Program-made: the position numbers and the translations under genes
Part shown: positions 1 through 9,115 of the stretch, piece after piece
Numbering within the stretch: the stretch's first letter is position 1
Layout of the letters: every line of letters begins with the position of its first letter
Notes under the pieces: model-generated
What the model was told of the DNA's origin: nothing
The model's input: the letters and a program-made list of their open reading frames with translations, nothing else
Databases searched by the model: none
Assembly: GCF_022701295.1 (NCBI RefSeq)
Contig: NZ_CP033204.1
Location: 2,542,001 to 2,606,000 of the forward strand
Direction: 5' to 3'
Length of the DNA stretch: 64,000 bases
Source of the DNA: Sphingopyxis sp. YF1
GTDB lineage: Bacteria; Pseudomonadota; Alphaproteobacteria; Sphingomonadales; Sphingomonadaceae

Positions 1-141
1 CCTGCCCGGACAGGCGTTGCTCCCGATGCTTCGCTCACCGCTCCCGGCGTTCGGGCATGCCTTCCCGACCATCGTCCGTTGCGGATCGCGGCCAACCCAT
101 TATCATTCCCTGCCGTCTACTTGTCGGGCGAGGAGAGAGAT

Positions 142-1482
142 ATGGACACCGCGACGCCGCCCGGAAAGACGCTCTGGTCGCGGGCCCGCGCAATGGCGCT
201 GCAGGCGCCGCCCGAGCGTAACCGCTATGTCGACTTCCTGCGCGCTTTTTCGATCCTCGCGGTCGTCGTCGGTCACTGGCTCGTCGCCGCGCCCTATATG
301 AAGGACGGCGCGGTCGAGGGCGGACATCTGCTCGGCATCCTGCCCTGGACGCAGTGGCTGACCTGGGGTTTTCAGGTGATGCCGCTCTTCTTCCTCGTCG
401 GCGGCTTTTCGAACGGGCTGTCGTGGGCGGCGACGCGGCGCAAGGGCGGCCGCTTCACCGCATGGTTCGCGGCACGCATCCGGCGGCTGATCAACCCGGT
501 GCTGCCGCTGCTCACGATCTGGGCGCTCGTCACCCTGTTCGGCACACAGGTCGGGATCGACCGGACGGTGGTGAAGATGGCGGCGCAGCTCGCGCTCGTC
601 CCCGTCTGGTTCCTCGCCGTCTATCTGATCGTCACCGCGCTGACGCCGCTGACGCACGCGGCCTGGAAGCGCTTCGGCCTCGCTTCCTTTTTCGCGCTCG
701 TCGCCGCCGCGATCGCTGTCGACGTCGCCACGCTCGAATTTGGCATTCCCTATGTCAATTTCCTGAATTTCGCCTTTGTCTGGGTCGCGATCCACCAGCT
801 CGGCTATGCGTGGCACGATGGCCGCCTCGCCGTGCCGCTGCTCTGGGCGGCCGCCGGTCTGGCCGCACTGGCGCTGCTCGTCGGTTTCGGGCCCTATCCG
901 GTCGCGATGATCGGCGTGCCCGGCGCGACCTTGAGCAATTCGATGCCGCCGACGCTTGCGCTGCTCGCGCTCGGCGTCGCGCAGACCGGGCTGGCGCTCG
1001 CGCTCGAAAGGCCGGCGCGCGCGATGCTGGACGGCATCACCGCATGGACCGCGGTCGTGCTGATCAACGGCATGGTGATGACCGTCTATCTCTGGCACCT
1101 GACCGCCTTCGTGCTGGTGATGGTCGCCGCCTGGCTGCTCGGCGGCATCGGCCTGCACGCCGCACCGGGCAGCGGCGAATGGTGGCTGGCGCGCCCGCTC
1201 TGGTTCGCGCTCTACATCGCCGTGCTCTTCCCCTTCATCCTGCTCTTCGCGCGCCATGAAAGCGGCGGCAAGACGGCCGAGGGCGACGTCCCCCATGTCC
1301 GCCTGATCCTCGGCATGCTGATGATCTGCACCGGGCTCGCGATGACCGCGGCGATCAGCATCGCGAGTCCCTTGGGGGTAACCGGGGTCCGCCTCTGGGT
1401 CGTCGCGCTGCCCTTCCTCGGCGCCGCGCTGATCGGCTTCGGCCCCGCCGCGCGCCTGCTGATGCGCCGCGCCGAAGCTTGA
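142..1482 (+). CDS. Membrane acyltransferase, acyltransferase-3 family
   Basis: Integral-membrane acyltransferase of the family that moves acetyl or other acyl groups onto surface sugars, peptidoglycan or lipids; the substrate cannot be told from sequence. The N-terminus carries the family hallmark RYVDFLRAFSILAVVVGHW at about residues 28-46, with the conserved His near 45, followed by about ten hydrophobic segments to the end. Length (446 aa) is slightly above the usual 350-420. I chose the ATG at 142 because GAGGAGAGAG lies just before it; an ATG 63 bases upstream lacks such a site. The next gene begins 11 bases after the stop, so the two are probably co-transcribed. Confidence 0.85.
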   Translation: MDTATPPGKTLWSRARAMALQAPPERNRYVDFLRAFSILAVVVGHWLVAAPYMKDGAVEGGHLLGILPWTQWLTWGFQVMPLFFLVGGFSNGLSWAATRRKGGRFTAWFAARIRRLINPVLPLLTIWALVTLFGTQVGIDRTVVKMAAQLALVPVWFLAVYLIVTALTPLTHAAWKRFGLASFFALVAAAIAVDVATLEFGIPYVNFLNFAFVWVAIHQLGYAWHDGRLAVPLLWAAAGLAALALLVGFGPYPVAMIGVPGATLSNSMPPTLALLALGVAQTGLALALERPARAMLDGITAWTAVVLINGMVMTVYLWHLTAFVLVMVAAWLLGGIGLHAAPGSGEWWLARPLWFALYIAVLFPFILLFARHESGGKTAEGDVPHVRLILGMLMICTGLAMTAAISIASPLGVTGVRLWVVALPFLGAALIGFGPAARLLMRRAEA

Positions 1483-1493
1483 GGAGAGACCCG

Positions 1494-1931
1494 ATGGCCA
1501 AGACCGAGATCAAGACCAAGGCGACCGATGCGACGGTCGCCGGCTATATCGCCTCGCTCCCCGAAGCGCGCCGCCGCGAGGAAGCCCCGGTCATCGACGC
1601 CATCCACCGCCGCGTCACCGGGCTCGAGCCCAGAATGTGGGGGCCGTCGATCATCGGCTACGGCAGCTATAACTATCGCTACGATAGCGGCCATTCGGGG
1701 ACGATGTGCCGCGCCGGCTTCAGCCCGCGCAAGGCCGCAATCACGCTCTATGTGATGATGGACTATGGCGACCGGCAGGCCGAGGCCGGCGCGCTGTTCG
1801 CGCAGCTCGGCAAGCACAGGACGAGCAAGGCCTGCCTCTACGTGACCAAGCTCGCCGACGTCGATCTAGAGGTCCTCGAACGGATCGTCGCGCTGAGCTG
1901 GGACGTGATGAACGCGCGCTACCCGACGTAA
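1494..1931 (+). CDS. DUF1801 (YdhG-like) domain protein
   Basis: Small cytosolic protein of the DUF1801 family. Family function is unknown; some relatives have been linked to iron handling. Family features are the RMWGPSIIGYGSYNYRY stretch near residue 45, the GFSPRKAAITLY strand near 75 and a C-terminal LADVDLEVLERIVA helix. Length (145 aa) is normal. The start at 1494 is supported by GAGGAGAG, which overlaps the stop of the upstream acyltransferase, so translation may be coupled. A start 15 bases earlier is possible but has no ribosome site. The 3' end overlaps the end of the convergent cfa gene by 13 bases. Confidence 0.85.
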   Translation: MAKTEIKTKATDATVAGYIASLPEARRREEAPVIDAIHRRVTGLEPRMWGPSIIGYGSYNYRYDSGHSGTMCRAGFSPRKAAITLYVMMDYGDRQAEAGALFAQLGKHRTSKACLYVTKLADVDLEVLERIVALSWDVMNARYPT

Positions 1932-3157
1932 CCGCGTTCGGCCATGTGCATATAGTCGCGCGTCAGCGGCAGCGCATTGCGGCTCCGCGCAAACTGGATC
2001 TGGAAATTGCCCATGCCGCCGCTCTCGAACGCCGCGGTCGCGCCGGCAAGGTAGAAGGTCCACATGCGAAAGAAGCGGTCGCCCATCATCCGGACGATCT
2101 CGGTCTCGTGCGCGACCGTCCGCGCATACCATTCGCGCAGCGTCAGCGCATAATGCAGCCGCAGCGTCTCGACGTCGGTGGCGATCAGCCGGCTCTTCTC
2201 GCTCGCCGCCAGCGTCTCGCTGAGGGCCGGGATATACCCCCCGGGAAAGATATATTTTCGCGTGAAGGCGTCGGTCGCACCGGGTTTGCCGAAGCGGCCG
2301 ATCGTGTGGAGCAGCATCACCCCGTCGGCGGTCATCAGGTTCGCGCAAGCGCGAAAGAAGGTCTCGAAATTGTGCGTTCCGACATGTTCGAACATGCCGA
2401 CCGACACGATGCGGTCGAAACGTCCCGCCTCGCGCGCGGCCAGATCGCGATAATCGACCAGTTCGAAGCGCACGCGTTCGGCCACCCCCGCCGCCGCGGC
2501 GCGCTCCTGCGCCAGCGCGAGCTGCTCCTCCGACAGGGTGATGCCGAGCACCTCGACATCGGCCAGCCCGGCCAGCGTGATCGCCATCCCGCCCCAACCG
2601 CAGCCGATGTCGAGAATGCGCTGCCCGGGCGCGAGCGCGAGCTTCGCCGCGATATGCGCCTTCTTCGCCACCTGCGCCGCTTCCAGCGTCATGCCGGGGC
2701 GCGTCCAATAGGCGCAGCTGTACTGCATGTCGGCGTCGAGAAAGAGGCGATAGAGGTTGTTGCCGATGTCGTAGTGATGGCGGACGTTCGCGCGCGACTG
2801 GCGGCGGCGGTTGATCGAACCCAGCCGCGATGACACCCATTCGGCGCGGCGGCCGAGCCAGCCCTTGTCCTTCAGCGTCGCGCCGCGGTCCCACGGCGTG
2901 TTCATGCGGATCAGCCCGATCAGCGTCATGATGTCGCCCTCGACGATCCGCAGGTCGCCGTCCATGAAGGCCTCGGCTGCACCGAGCCGCGGATCGAGGA
3001 GGATGCGGCGCATGCCCCGGCCGCTCGCAAAGCCGATCGTCACCTCGGGAAAGCCCGGCGCGGGCGTGCCGAACGCCTCCCGTCCGCCATCGGGCAGGAC
3101 GACGGTCAACCGGCCCTTGCGGACCACGCGGGAGAGGAACGGATGCAGTATCGACAT
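1919..3157 (-). CDS. cfa: Cyclopropane-fatty-acyl-phospholipid synthase
   Basis: SAM-dependent enzyme that adds a methylene bridge across the double bond of unsaturated acyl chains in membrane phospholipids, protecting membranes in acid or stationary phase. The SAM-binding motif ILDIGCGWGGMAITLA is clear near residue 161. Upstream are the family stretches HHYDIGNNLYRLFLD and MQYSCAYW, with the substrate-binding helices; downstream is SVGMFEHVG. Length (412 aa) matches the family. The gene lies 42 bases downstream of the molybdopterin oxidoreductase gene on the same strand, so it may be the last gene of that operon. Its 3' end overlaps DUF1801 tail to tail. Mycolic-acid-type methyltransferases share the fold, but this gene context favours Cfa. 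Confidence 0.92.
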   Translation of the reverse strand: MSILHPFLSRVVRKGRLTVVLPDGGREAFGTPAPGFPEVTIGFASGRGMRRILLDPRLGAAEAFMDGDLRIVEGDIMTLIGLIRMNTPWDRGATLKDKGWLGRRAEWVSSRLGSINRRRQSRANVRHHYDIGNNLYRLFLDADMQYSCAYWTRPGMTLEAAQVAKKAHIAAKLALAPGQRILDIGCGWGGMAITLAGLADVEVLGITLSEEQLALAQERAAAAGVAERVRFELVDYRDLAAREAGRFDRIVSVGMFEHVGTHNFETFFRACANLMTADGVMLLHTIGRFGKPGATDAFTRKYIFPGGYIPALSETLAASEKSRLIATDVETLRLHYALTLREWYARTVAHETEIVRMMGDRFFRMWTFYLAGATAAFESGGMGNFQIQFARSRNALPLTRDYMHMAERGYVG

Positions 3158-3199
3158 CGTTATGCGAACAGAACCGACGATGCCCGGTATCGGTTCCCG

Positions 3200-3973
3200 T
3201 CAGATGCCGGCGTACCATTCATAATCGACGCGATCCTCCCAGAAACCGCCCTTGCCCGCGCCGATAGCCGCAAGGCTCGCGACCGCCTCGATCCCGGTCA
3301 GATATTTGGCGTGCTTGTAGCCGAGCTGGCGCTCGATCCGGAGGCGCAGCGGCGCACCGTTGGCGATCGGCAGGATTGCGCGGTTGAGCGCCCATGCGAG
3401 GATCGTCTGCGGATGGAGGGCATCGACGAGGTCGCAGCTTTCGTAATAGAGCGCGTCGCCGATGCGGTCGGCGCAGCGAAACACAATGTAGCGCGCGGCG
3501 TCCTTCAGCCCTGCCGCGGAGAGGATGCGCGACAGCTGGACCCCGGTCCATTCGCCGATCGCGCTCCACCCCTCGACGCAGTCGTGGCGCGTAATCTGGC
3601 TACGCTGCGGCATGCCGCGAATATCGGCGAGCGACAGCGACAGCGGCCGCGCCACCAGCCCCGACACGCTGACGCGCCAGTCGGCAAAGCCCCTCGCGGC
3701 ATGCGCGGCATAGGCGTCGCCTGCGGGCAGTTTCGTCCCGTTCGAGCGGAAGGTCGGCGACAGGTCGGCGCGGGTAAATTCGCGCGCCAGCGCATCGCGG
3801 TCCATCAGCGCGCGCTGGCTCGCGCGATGCATCTCCTCGCCCATCGACAATATCTTGCGCACCGCGGGCGCCTCGTTGATCGCGTCGCAGCCGGCGAGCA
3901 GCGGCAGGCTCGCCGCCAGACCGCCCGCGCCCGCGATCAGCCGACGCCGCGGCAGGATCAGCCCGCCGCTCAT
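3200..3973 (-). CDS. Molybdopterin-dependent oxidoreductase (sulfite oxidase/MsrP fold), Tat lipoprotein
   Basis: Periplasmic enzyme with the sulfite-oxidase-type molybdopterin fold, like MsrP and SorA. The Mo-ligand Cys lies in HDCVEGWSAIGEWTG, and KHAKYLTG near the C-terminus fits the family. The N-terminus has both a twin-arginine signal (PRRRLIAGAGG) and a lipobox (LLAGC at about residue 26), so it should be exported folded by Tat and then lipidated. The true start is the ATG at 3973, which overlaps the upstream cytochrome stop as ATGA; a longer frame runs back through that gene but is a shadow. Partnership with the adjacent b-type cytochrome is inferred from the overlap. Substrate is unknown: oxidised methionine, sulfite or another S- or N-oxide are options. 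Confidence 0.85.
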   Translation of the reverse strand: MSGGLILPRRRLIAGAGGLAASLPLLAGCDAINEAPAVRKILSMGEEMHRASQRALMDRDALAREFTRADLSPTFRSNGTKLPAGDAYAAHAARGFADWRVSVSGLVARPLSLSLADIRGMPQRSQITRHDCVEGWSAIGEWTGVQLSRILSAAGLKDAARYIVFRCADRIGDALYYESCDLVDALHPQTILAWALNRAILPIANGAPLRLRIERQLGYKHAKYLTGIEAVASLAAIGAGKGGFWEDRVDYEWYAGI

Positions 3974-4812
3974 CTCTCTCTCTCCGGCGGCAGGCGAAAC
4001 CAGCCGGTCAGCATCGCGCAAAACTGGTTCACCGGTCCGGTGAGCAGCACCATCGTCACATGGATCAGGAAAAAGGCGACGAGCGCCCACGCCGCGATGA
4101 AATGCACCGAGCGCGCCGACTGGCGCCCGCCGAAGACGTCGACCAGCCACGGCCACGCGGCGTTCACCCCCGGCGACATCGCCAGCCCGGTGAAGATCAT
4201 CAGCGGCAACAGGACGAAGATCACGCCGATATAGCTCAGCTTCTGTAAAATACCGTAACGCGCCGCCGCCGCGCCCACCGGAAAACGCAGCCGCGCATGA
4301 TCGCGAATGTCCTGCCAGATGTGGCGCGGCGCCCATTCGTGCCGGCGCACGTGCAGGTCGCGCTTCACATGCCCGCCGAACAGGCTCCACAGCATGAACA
4401 GGGTCAGCGCGCCCGCGAGCATCCACGCGAAAAAAAGATGCCAGCGCCGCCCGCTCGCAAGGTCATAGCTGGTCGGGATCGTCGCCCAGCCGGGAAAGGC
4501 CCACGTCCGCTGGACCCCGTCGCCGTCGGTCCAGCGCCCGAGCAGTCCTGTCGTTTCGATGCGCGTGTCGCCGATACGCAGATAGCCGGTGTCGGGGGTC
4601 GAGGCGATCGCCAGCCAGGCATGATCAGCGTTCGCGCCATAATCGCCCCAATAGAGCCGCGGATGCGCGTTGAAGATCATCAGCCCGCTCATCAGCAGGA
4701 TCAGCAGCGTCACCGCGTTGAGCCAGTGCCAGAGCCGTACCGGGAGGCGGTGGCGATAAAGGCGCGGCGGCGGCCGGGGAGGCGGAGGAACTGGAACCTG
4801 CCCTTCGTTCAT
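3970..4812 (-). CDS. Cytochrome b/b6-type membrane electron carrier
   Basis: Di-haem type b561-like membrane protein related to the cytochrome b subunits of formate dehydrogenase and Ni-Fe hydrogenase. Four or more membrane segments are visible, with candidate haem His in HRLPVRLWHW near residue 25, in WHLFFAWML, in FGGHVKRD and in VHFIAAWALVAFFLIHV. A proline-rich cytoplasmic N-terminus precedes helix 1. It probably passes electrons between the quinone pool and the molybdopterin lipoprotein encoded next, with which it overlaps by 4 bases. This is not the usual MsrQ partner family, so the pair differs from the textbook MsrPQ. The ATG at 4812 has GGAG upstream; a GTG 15 bases earlier is an alternative. 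Confidence 0.82.
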   Translation of the reverse strand: MNEGQVPVPPPPRPPPRLYRHRLPVRLWHWLNAVTLLILLMSGLMIFNAHPRLYWGDYGANADHAWLAIASTPDTGYLRIGDTRIETTGLLGRWTDGDGVQRTWAFPGWATIPTSYDLASGRRWHLFFAWMLAGALTLFMLWSLFGGHVKRDLHVRRHEWAPRHIWQDIRDHARLRFPVGAAAARYGILQKLSYIGVIFVLLPLMIFTGLAMSPGVNAAWPWLVDVFGGRQSARSVHFIAAWALVAFFLIHVTMVLLTGPVNQFCAMLTGWFRLPPERER

Positions 4813-4835
4813 ATGTCTCCAGTCCACCTTTCGAT

Positions 4836-4863
4836 CGTCATCCCGGCGAAAGCCGGGATGACG
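4836..4863. repeat. Palindromic intergenic repeat, ends CGTCATCCCGGC
   Basis: A near-perfect 28-base palindrome with 12-base arms around a short AAA-containing centre. It lies between the 3' end of the acyl-CoA ligase gene and the start of the cytochrome gene on the same strand. A second, longer copy is at 9897-9974. It may form a hairpin that ends or stabilises the ligase transcript. Confidence 0.75.
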
Positions 4864-4885
4864 GGAGGAGATGCCCTATGCCGAC

Positions 4886-6592
4886 CTATGCCGCGACTTC
4901 CGCCTGATAGGTCTCGCGATAGCGGCTCCGCAGCGACACCTTGTCGATCTTCTCGCTGCCCAGCTTGGGCAGCGCCTCGTTCGACATCCAGATCTTGCTC
5001 GGCACCTTGTACGGCGCGAGCCGCTGGGCGATGAAGGCGGTCATCGCATCGGCGTCGGCTCCGCTGCCGGGCTTGACCCAGATCACCGCGCCGACCACTT
5101 CGCCGAGCCTTTCGTCGGGCAGCCCGAACACCGCGCATTCGTTGACGTCTTCATGTTCATAGATCGCCGCCTCGACCTCCTGGCAGCTGATATTCTCGCC
5201 GCCGCGGATGATGATGTCCTTCTTGCGATCGACGATGAACAGATAGCCGTCGGCGTCGAGATAGCCGAGGTCGCCGGTGCGGAAATAGCCGTCGTCGAAA
5301 AAGGCCGCCTTCGTCGCTTCGGGGTTGTTCCAATAGCCCTCGAAATTGGCGATCGAGCGGATGCACACCTCACCGACCTGCCCCTGCGCGAGCGGCGCGC
5401 CATTGTCATCGAGGATCGCCAGATCGACCAGCGGTTTCGACGCCGGCCCCGTCGACAGCGGCTTTTCGAGATAATTTTCGTTGATGATCCCGCACCCGAC
5501 TGCATTGGTTTCGGTCAGGCCGTAGCCGAGCAGCGGCTTGGCGTCGCCCATCTCCTCCGACAAACGCTTCACATGCTCGGGCGGACGCGGCGCGCCGCCG
5601 CCGGCGTAGCTCTTGCACGTCGACAGGTCGTAATTCTTGCGGCTCGGATGGGTCAGGATTTCGTAGCTCATCAGCGGCACGCCGACAAAATAATTGCACT
5701 GCTCGTCCTGGATCAGCCGCATCGCCTCCTCGGCGTTCCATTTCGGCATCAATACGAGTTTGCGGCCGAGCGCGAAGCTCTGGAGGAACACCGGAATCTC
5801 GGCGGTGACGTGGAACAGCGGGGTGCAGATCAGCGTCGCGGGCTGGATGTCCGACATCAGCCCGTCCTCGGTCAGCAGATGGACGATGCTCGCGGTCTGC
5901 GCGACATAGTTGAAGATGCCCTGCACCACCGCCTGGTGGCGCGAATAGGCGCCCTTCGACTGGCCCGTCGACCCCGAGGTGAAGAGGATCGTCGCCAGAT
6001 CGTCGCCGGTGAGTTGCGGCAGGGCCGTCTCGGCGCTGCCGCCCGCATCGGTGATCGGCGCGATCGCGGCATCGATCGGCTGCGCGAGGTCAAGCGTGAT
6101 CACCTTGGCGCCATGCTCGACCTCGGCCAGCCGCGCCGCGCGCTGGACGTCGGCGACGACGAGGCGCGTTTCGCTGTCGGCGATTCCCGCGGCCATTTCG
6201 CCGCCCTGCCACCAGCCGTTGAGCAGCGTCGCGCAGCCGCCCGCGAGCAGCACCCCGACATAGGTCACGCACCAGGCGTTGGCGTTGCGCATCGCAATGC
6301 CGACGCGGTCGCCGCGCTGCACGCCATGGCCTTCGACCAGCCCCGCCGCAACCTTGCGCGCCGCGGCATAGACCTGCTTGAAGCTCAGCCGTTCGCCGCC
6401 CTCGACCAGGAAGGTCGCATCGCCGTGCGTCGCGGCGAAAAAGGCGATATAATCGGCCAGATTGGTCGGCGCGTTGGTGATGATCGGCATCTGCACGCCG
6501 AAGCGTTCGACGGTTCCGACCTGGATCGGCCCGCCCGGGCCGGTGATCAGATTATAGGCGGCTTCCAGGCGCAAATCGAGCGCGGATGGCAT
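4886..6592 (-). CDS. AMP-dependent acyl-CoA synthetase/ligase
   Basis: Class I adenylate-forming enzyme that activates a carboxylic acid with ATP and joins it to CoA, probably a fatty or aromatic acid. Motifs in order: the phosphate-binding loop [10 protein letters not shown] at about residues 203-212, GYGLTETNA, the hinge [34 protein letters not shown] and the C-terminal catalytic Lys in EKIDKVSLR. Length (568 aa) is typical of long-chain or medium-chain ligases. The ATG at 6592 has GAGGAGA upstream. The gene is divergent from lgt across 78 bases that hold an imperfect inverted repeat around CCCCCTATGGGG (about 6633-6652). Substrate cannot be assigned. Confidence 0.88.
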   Translation of the reverse strand: MPSALDLRLEAAYNLITGPGGPIQVGTVERFGVQMPIITNAPTNLADYIAFFAATHGDATFLVEGGERLSFKQVYAAARKVAAGLVEGHGVQRGDRVGIAMRNANAWCVTYVGVLLAGGCATLLNGWWQGGEMAAGIADSETRLVVADVQRAARLAEVEHGAKVITLDLAQPIDAAIAPITDAGGSAETALPQLTGDDLATILFTSGSTGQSKGAYSRHQAVVQGIFNYVAQTASIVHLLTEDGLMSDIQPATLICTPLFHVTAEIPVFLQSFALGRKLVLMPKWNAEEAMRLIQDEQCNYFVGVPLMSYEILTHPSRKNYDLSTCKSYAGGGAPRPPEHVKRLSEEMGDAKPLLGYGLTETNAVGCGIINENYLEKPLSTGPASKPLVDLAILDDNGAPLAQGQVGEVCIRSIANFEGYWNNPEATKAAFFDDGYFRTGDLGYLDADGYLFIVDRKKDIIIRGGENISCQEVEAAIYEHEDVNECAVFGLPDERLGEVVGAVIWVKPGSGADADAMTAFIAQRLAPYKVPSKIWMSNEALPKLGSEKIDKVSLRSRYRETYQAEVAA

Positions 6593-6670
6593 CGGGCATC
6601 TCTCCTCTTGGTCTCGCTCGCCTTACCCCCTATGGGGAAGGCCTCTCCTGGGGAAGGACAGCGCGACTAT

Positions 6671-7552
6671 ATGTTTCTTTTTGCAACCTTAGCCGAAGCG
6701 ACGCAATATGTGAACTTCCACGACCTGATGGGCGAAAATTCCGAAATCGCCTTCAGCGTGTTCGGCCTTCCCATCCGCTGGTATGCGCTCGCCTATCTCG
6801 CGGGCATTTTCCTCGGCTACTGGTATCTGCTCCGGCTGATCGCGCAGCCCGGCGCTCCGATGGCGCGCCGCCATGCCGACGACATGATCTTCTATGCGAT
6901 GCTCGGCATCATCCTCGGCGGGCGCCTCGGCTATGTGCTCTTCTACAATCTCGAACGCTATATCCAGGAGCCGCTCGAAATCTTCAAATTGTGGGACGGC
7001 GGCATGTCGCTCCACGGCGGCGTAATCGGCGTGCTGGTCGCGATCTGGTACGTCACGCGCCGCGAAAAACTCGATTTCCTGCGCTTTTGCGACTATATCG
7101 CGTGCACCGTGCCCTTCGGCCTCTTCCTCGGCCGCCTCGCCAACTTCATCAACGGCGAGCTCTGGGGCCGCGCCACCAACGTGCCCTGGGCGATCATCTT
7201 TCCCGGCAGCGGCACCGACGATCCGCGCCACCCCAGCCAGCTCTACGAAGCGGGGCTCGAGGGGCTGGTGATGATGGCGGTGCTCGCCTTCCTCTTCTGG
7301 CGCACCGATGCGCGCTACAAGCCCGGCCTGCTCGTCGGCACGGCGTCGATCATCTACGGCCTCAGCCGCTTCATCGTCGAATTCTTCCGCCAGCCCGATG
7401 CGCAGCGGATGAACATCGTCGAGGCGACCGGCCTGTCGATGGGACAGTGGCTGACGGTGCCGATGATCCTGATCGGCCTGTGGCTCGTGCTGACCGCAAA
7501 GCGGCGGCGCCAGCGCGTCGAGCCGATTGCGGGACCCGATGCAATTGCCTGA
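6671..7552 (+). CDS. lgt: Prolipoprotein diacylglyceryl transferase
   Basis: Inner-membrane enzyme that moves diacylglycerol from phosphatidylglycerol to the lipobox Cys of prolipoproteins, the first step in lipoprotein maturation. It shows seven or so hydrophobic helices, the conserved [11 protein letters not shown] segment with the key His, and the Lgt signature [14 protein letters not shown]. Length (293 aa) is normal. I chose the ATG at 6671, preceded by a GGGGAAGGA site at slightly long spacing; a second in-frame ATG at 6728 would also leave the enzyme complete. The open frame continues far upstream through the antisense ligase gene and is not real there. It is followed with overlap by midA. 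Confidence 0.95.
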   Translation: MFLFATLAEATQYVNFHDLMGENSEIAFSVFGLPIRWYALAYLAGIFLGYWYLLRLIAQPGAPMARRHADDMIFYAMLGIILGGRLGYVLFYNLERYIQEPLEIFKLWDGGMSLHGGVIGVLVAIWYVTRREKLDFLRFCDYIACTVPFGLFLGRLANFINGELWGRATNVPWAIIFPGSGTDDPRHPSQLYEAGLEGLVMMAVLAFLFWRTDARYKPGLLVGTASIIYGLSRFIVEFFRQPDAQRMNIVEATGLSMGQWLTVPMILIGLWLVLTAKRRRQRVEPIAGPDAIA

Positions 7553-8600
7553 CGGCCCGCCGACGCCCGAGGAACTGATCAGGCAGGTGGCGGCGGCGCG
7601 CGCGACGACCGTCGCCGATTATATGGCGGCGGCGAACGCGCATTATTATGCGACGCGCGATCCGCTCGGCGCCGCGGGCGATTTCACCACGGCGCCCGAG
7701 ATCAGCCAGATGTTCGGCGAACTCGTCGGCCTCTGGATCGCCGACCTGTGGTCGCGCGCCGGCCGCCCGGCCTTTCATTATGCCGAGCTCGGTCCCGGCC
7801 GCGGCACGCTCGCTGCCGACGCGCTGCGCGCCGCGGCGCGCTTCGGCTGCGTGCCCGCCGGCATCCACCTCGTCGAGACCAGCCCGACGCTGCGCGCCGC
7901 CCAGCTGGCCCGCCTGCCCGGCGCCGAGCATCATGACGAGGTCGACGCCCTGCCGGACGACGCGCCGCTGATCATGGTCGCCAACGAATTTTTCGATGCG
8001 CTGCCGATCCACCAATATGTTCGTACCCGCGACGGCTGGCGCGAACGGATGGTCGAACGCGGCGAGCGCGGCCTCGTCGCCGTGCCGGGTCCGGTGCCGG
8101 CCGAGGAGGCGATCCCCGCGGCGCTGCGCGATGCCGCCGAAGGCGCGATCGTCGAGACCGCACCCGTCGCCGCCACGATCCTGCAGCGCTGCGCCTTTCG
8201 CCTCGTGCGACAGGGCGGCGCGCTGCTCGCGATCGATTATGGCTATGCCGGCCCGGCCGTCGGCGACACGCTGCAGGCGATGAAAGCGCATCAATACGCC
8301 GATCCCTTCACCGATCCCGGCGAAGCCGACCTCACCGCGCATGTCGATTTCACCGCACTCGCCGACGCCGCGCGTACCGCGGGCGTCAAAGCCAGCACGC
8401 TGGCGACGCAGGGCGACTGGCTCCGCGGCCTCGGCATCGACGCACGGCTCGAAACCCTCGCCGCCGCATCGCCCGGCCGCGCCGACGAACTGCGCGGCCA
8501 GCGCGACCGCCTGGTCGAACCCGACGCGATGGGCACGCTCTTCAAGGCCATGGCCTTCACCGCGCCCGCATGGCCGCTTCCCGCAGGATTTTCCGCATGA
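7539..8600 (+). CDS. SAM-dependent methyltransferase, MidA/NDUFAF7 family
   Basis: Member of the family (formerly DUF185) whose mitochondrial member NDUFAF7 dimethylates an arginine of complex I subunit NDUFS2. A role in complex I assembly is plausible here but inferred. The glycine-rich SAM site [15 protein letters not shown] lies near residue 85, preceded by [17 protein letters not shown], with [12 protein letters not shown] further on; all are family hallmarks. Length (353 aa) is typical. The ATG at 7539 overlaps lgt by 14 bases; a TTG at 7527 is the alternative start. The stop overlaps the next gene as ATGA, so lgt, midA, the acetyltransferase and pgeF form one operon. Confidence 0.92.
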   Translation: MQLPDGPPTPEELIRQVAAARATTVADYMAAANAHYYATRDPLGAAGDFTTAPEISQMFGELVGLWIADLWSRAGRPAFHYAELGPGRGTLAADALRAAARFGCVPAGIHLVETSPTLRAAQLARLPGAEHHDEVDALPDDAPLIMVANEFFDALPIHQYVRTRDGWRERMVERGERGLVAVPGPVPAEEAIPAALRDAAEGAIVETAPVAATILQRCAFRLVRQGGALLAIDYGYAGPAVGDTLQAMKAHQYADPFTDPGEADLTAHVDFTALADAARTAGVKASTLATQGDWLRGLGIDARLETLAAASPGRADELRGQRDRLVEPDAMGTLFKAMAFTAPAWPLPAGFSA

Positions 8601-9115
8601 CCGTCGTTACCCTCGCCCGCCCCGACGACGCCGACGCGCTGTCGGCCTTCGCCGAAACCGCCTTCCGGCATACCTTCGGCCATATCTACGATCCCGCCGA
8701 CCTCGCGAGCTTCCTTACGGGCTGGAACCCGCCCGACCGCATCCGCGCGCAACTCGCCGATCCCGACTGGACGATCGCACTGGTCCGCGGCGACGGCGGC
8801 GCGATTCTCGGCTTCGTCAAGCTCGGCCCGATCGATTTCGACCTGCCCGCCGGCCAGCCTTCGGAGGATGCGACCGAGCTCCACCAGCTCTATGTCGATC
8901 ATGAAGCGAAAGGCAGCGGCGTCGCCGCCGCGCTGATGGAATGGGGGATCGCCTGGGCGCGGACCCGCGCGGCGATCCTCTACCTCTCGGTCTTCACCGA
9001 AAACCCCCGCGCGCAGGCCTTTTACCGCCGCTACGGCTTTGTCGATGTCGGCCGCAACCCGTTCCGCGTCGGCAACCACATCGACGAGGACCGCATCTGG
9101 AGGCTCGACCTGTGA
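8597..9115 (+). CDS. GNAT-family N-acetyltransferase
   Basis: Acetyl-CoA-dependent acetyltransferase. Motif A is present as LYVDHEAKGSGVAAALM, where KGSGVA binds the acetyl-CoA pyrophosphate, and NPRAQAFYRRYGF is the usual motif B. Length (172 aa) fits a single GNAT domain. The substrate is unknown; RimI-like or small-molecule acceptors are both possible. Start and stop overlap both neighbours (ATGA at 8597 and GTGA at 9112), which points to tight translational coupling. AGGA lies just upstream of the ATG. Confidence 0.88.
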   Translation: MTVVTLARPDDADALSAFAETAFRHTFGHIYDPADLASFLTGWNPPDRIRAQLADPDWTIALVRGDGGAILGFVKLGPIDFDLPAGQPSEDATELHQLYVDHEAKGSGVAAALMEWGIAWARTRAAILYLSVFTENPRAQAFYRRYGFVDVGRNPFRVGNHIDEDRIWRLDL

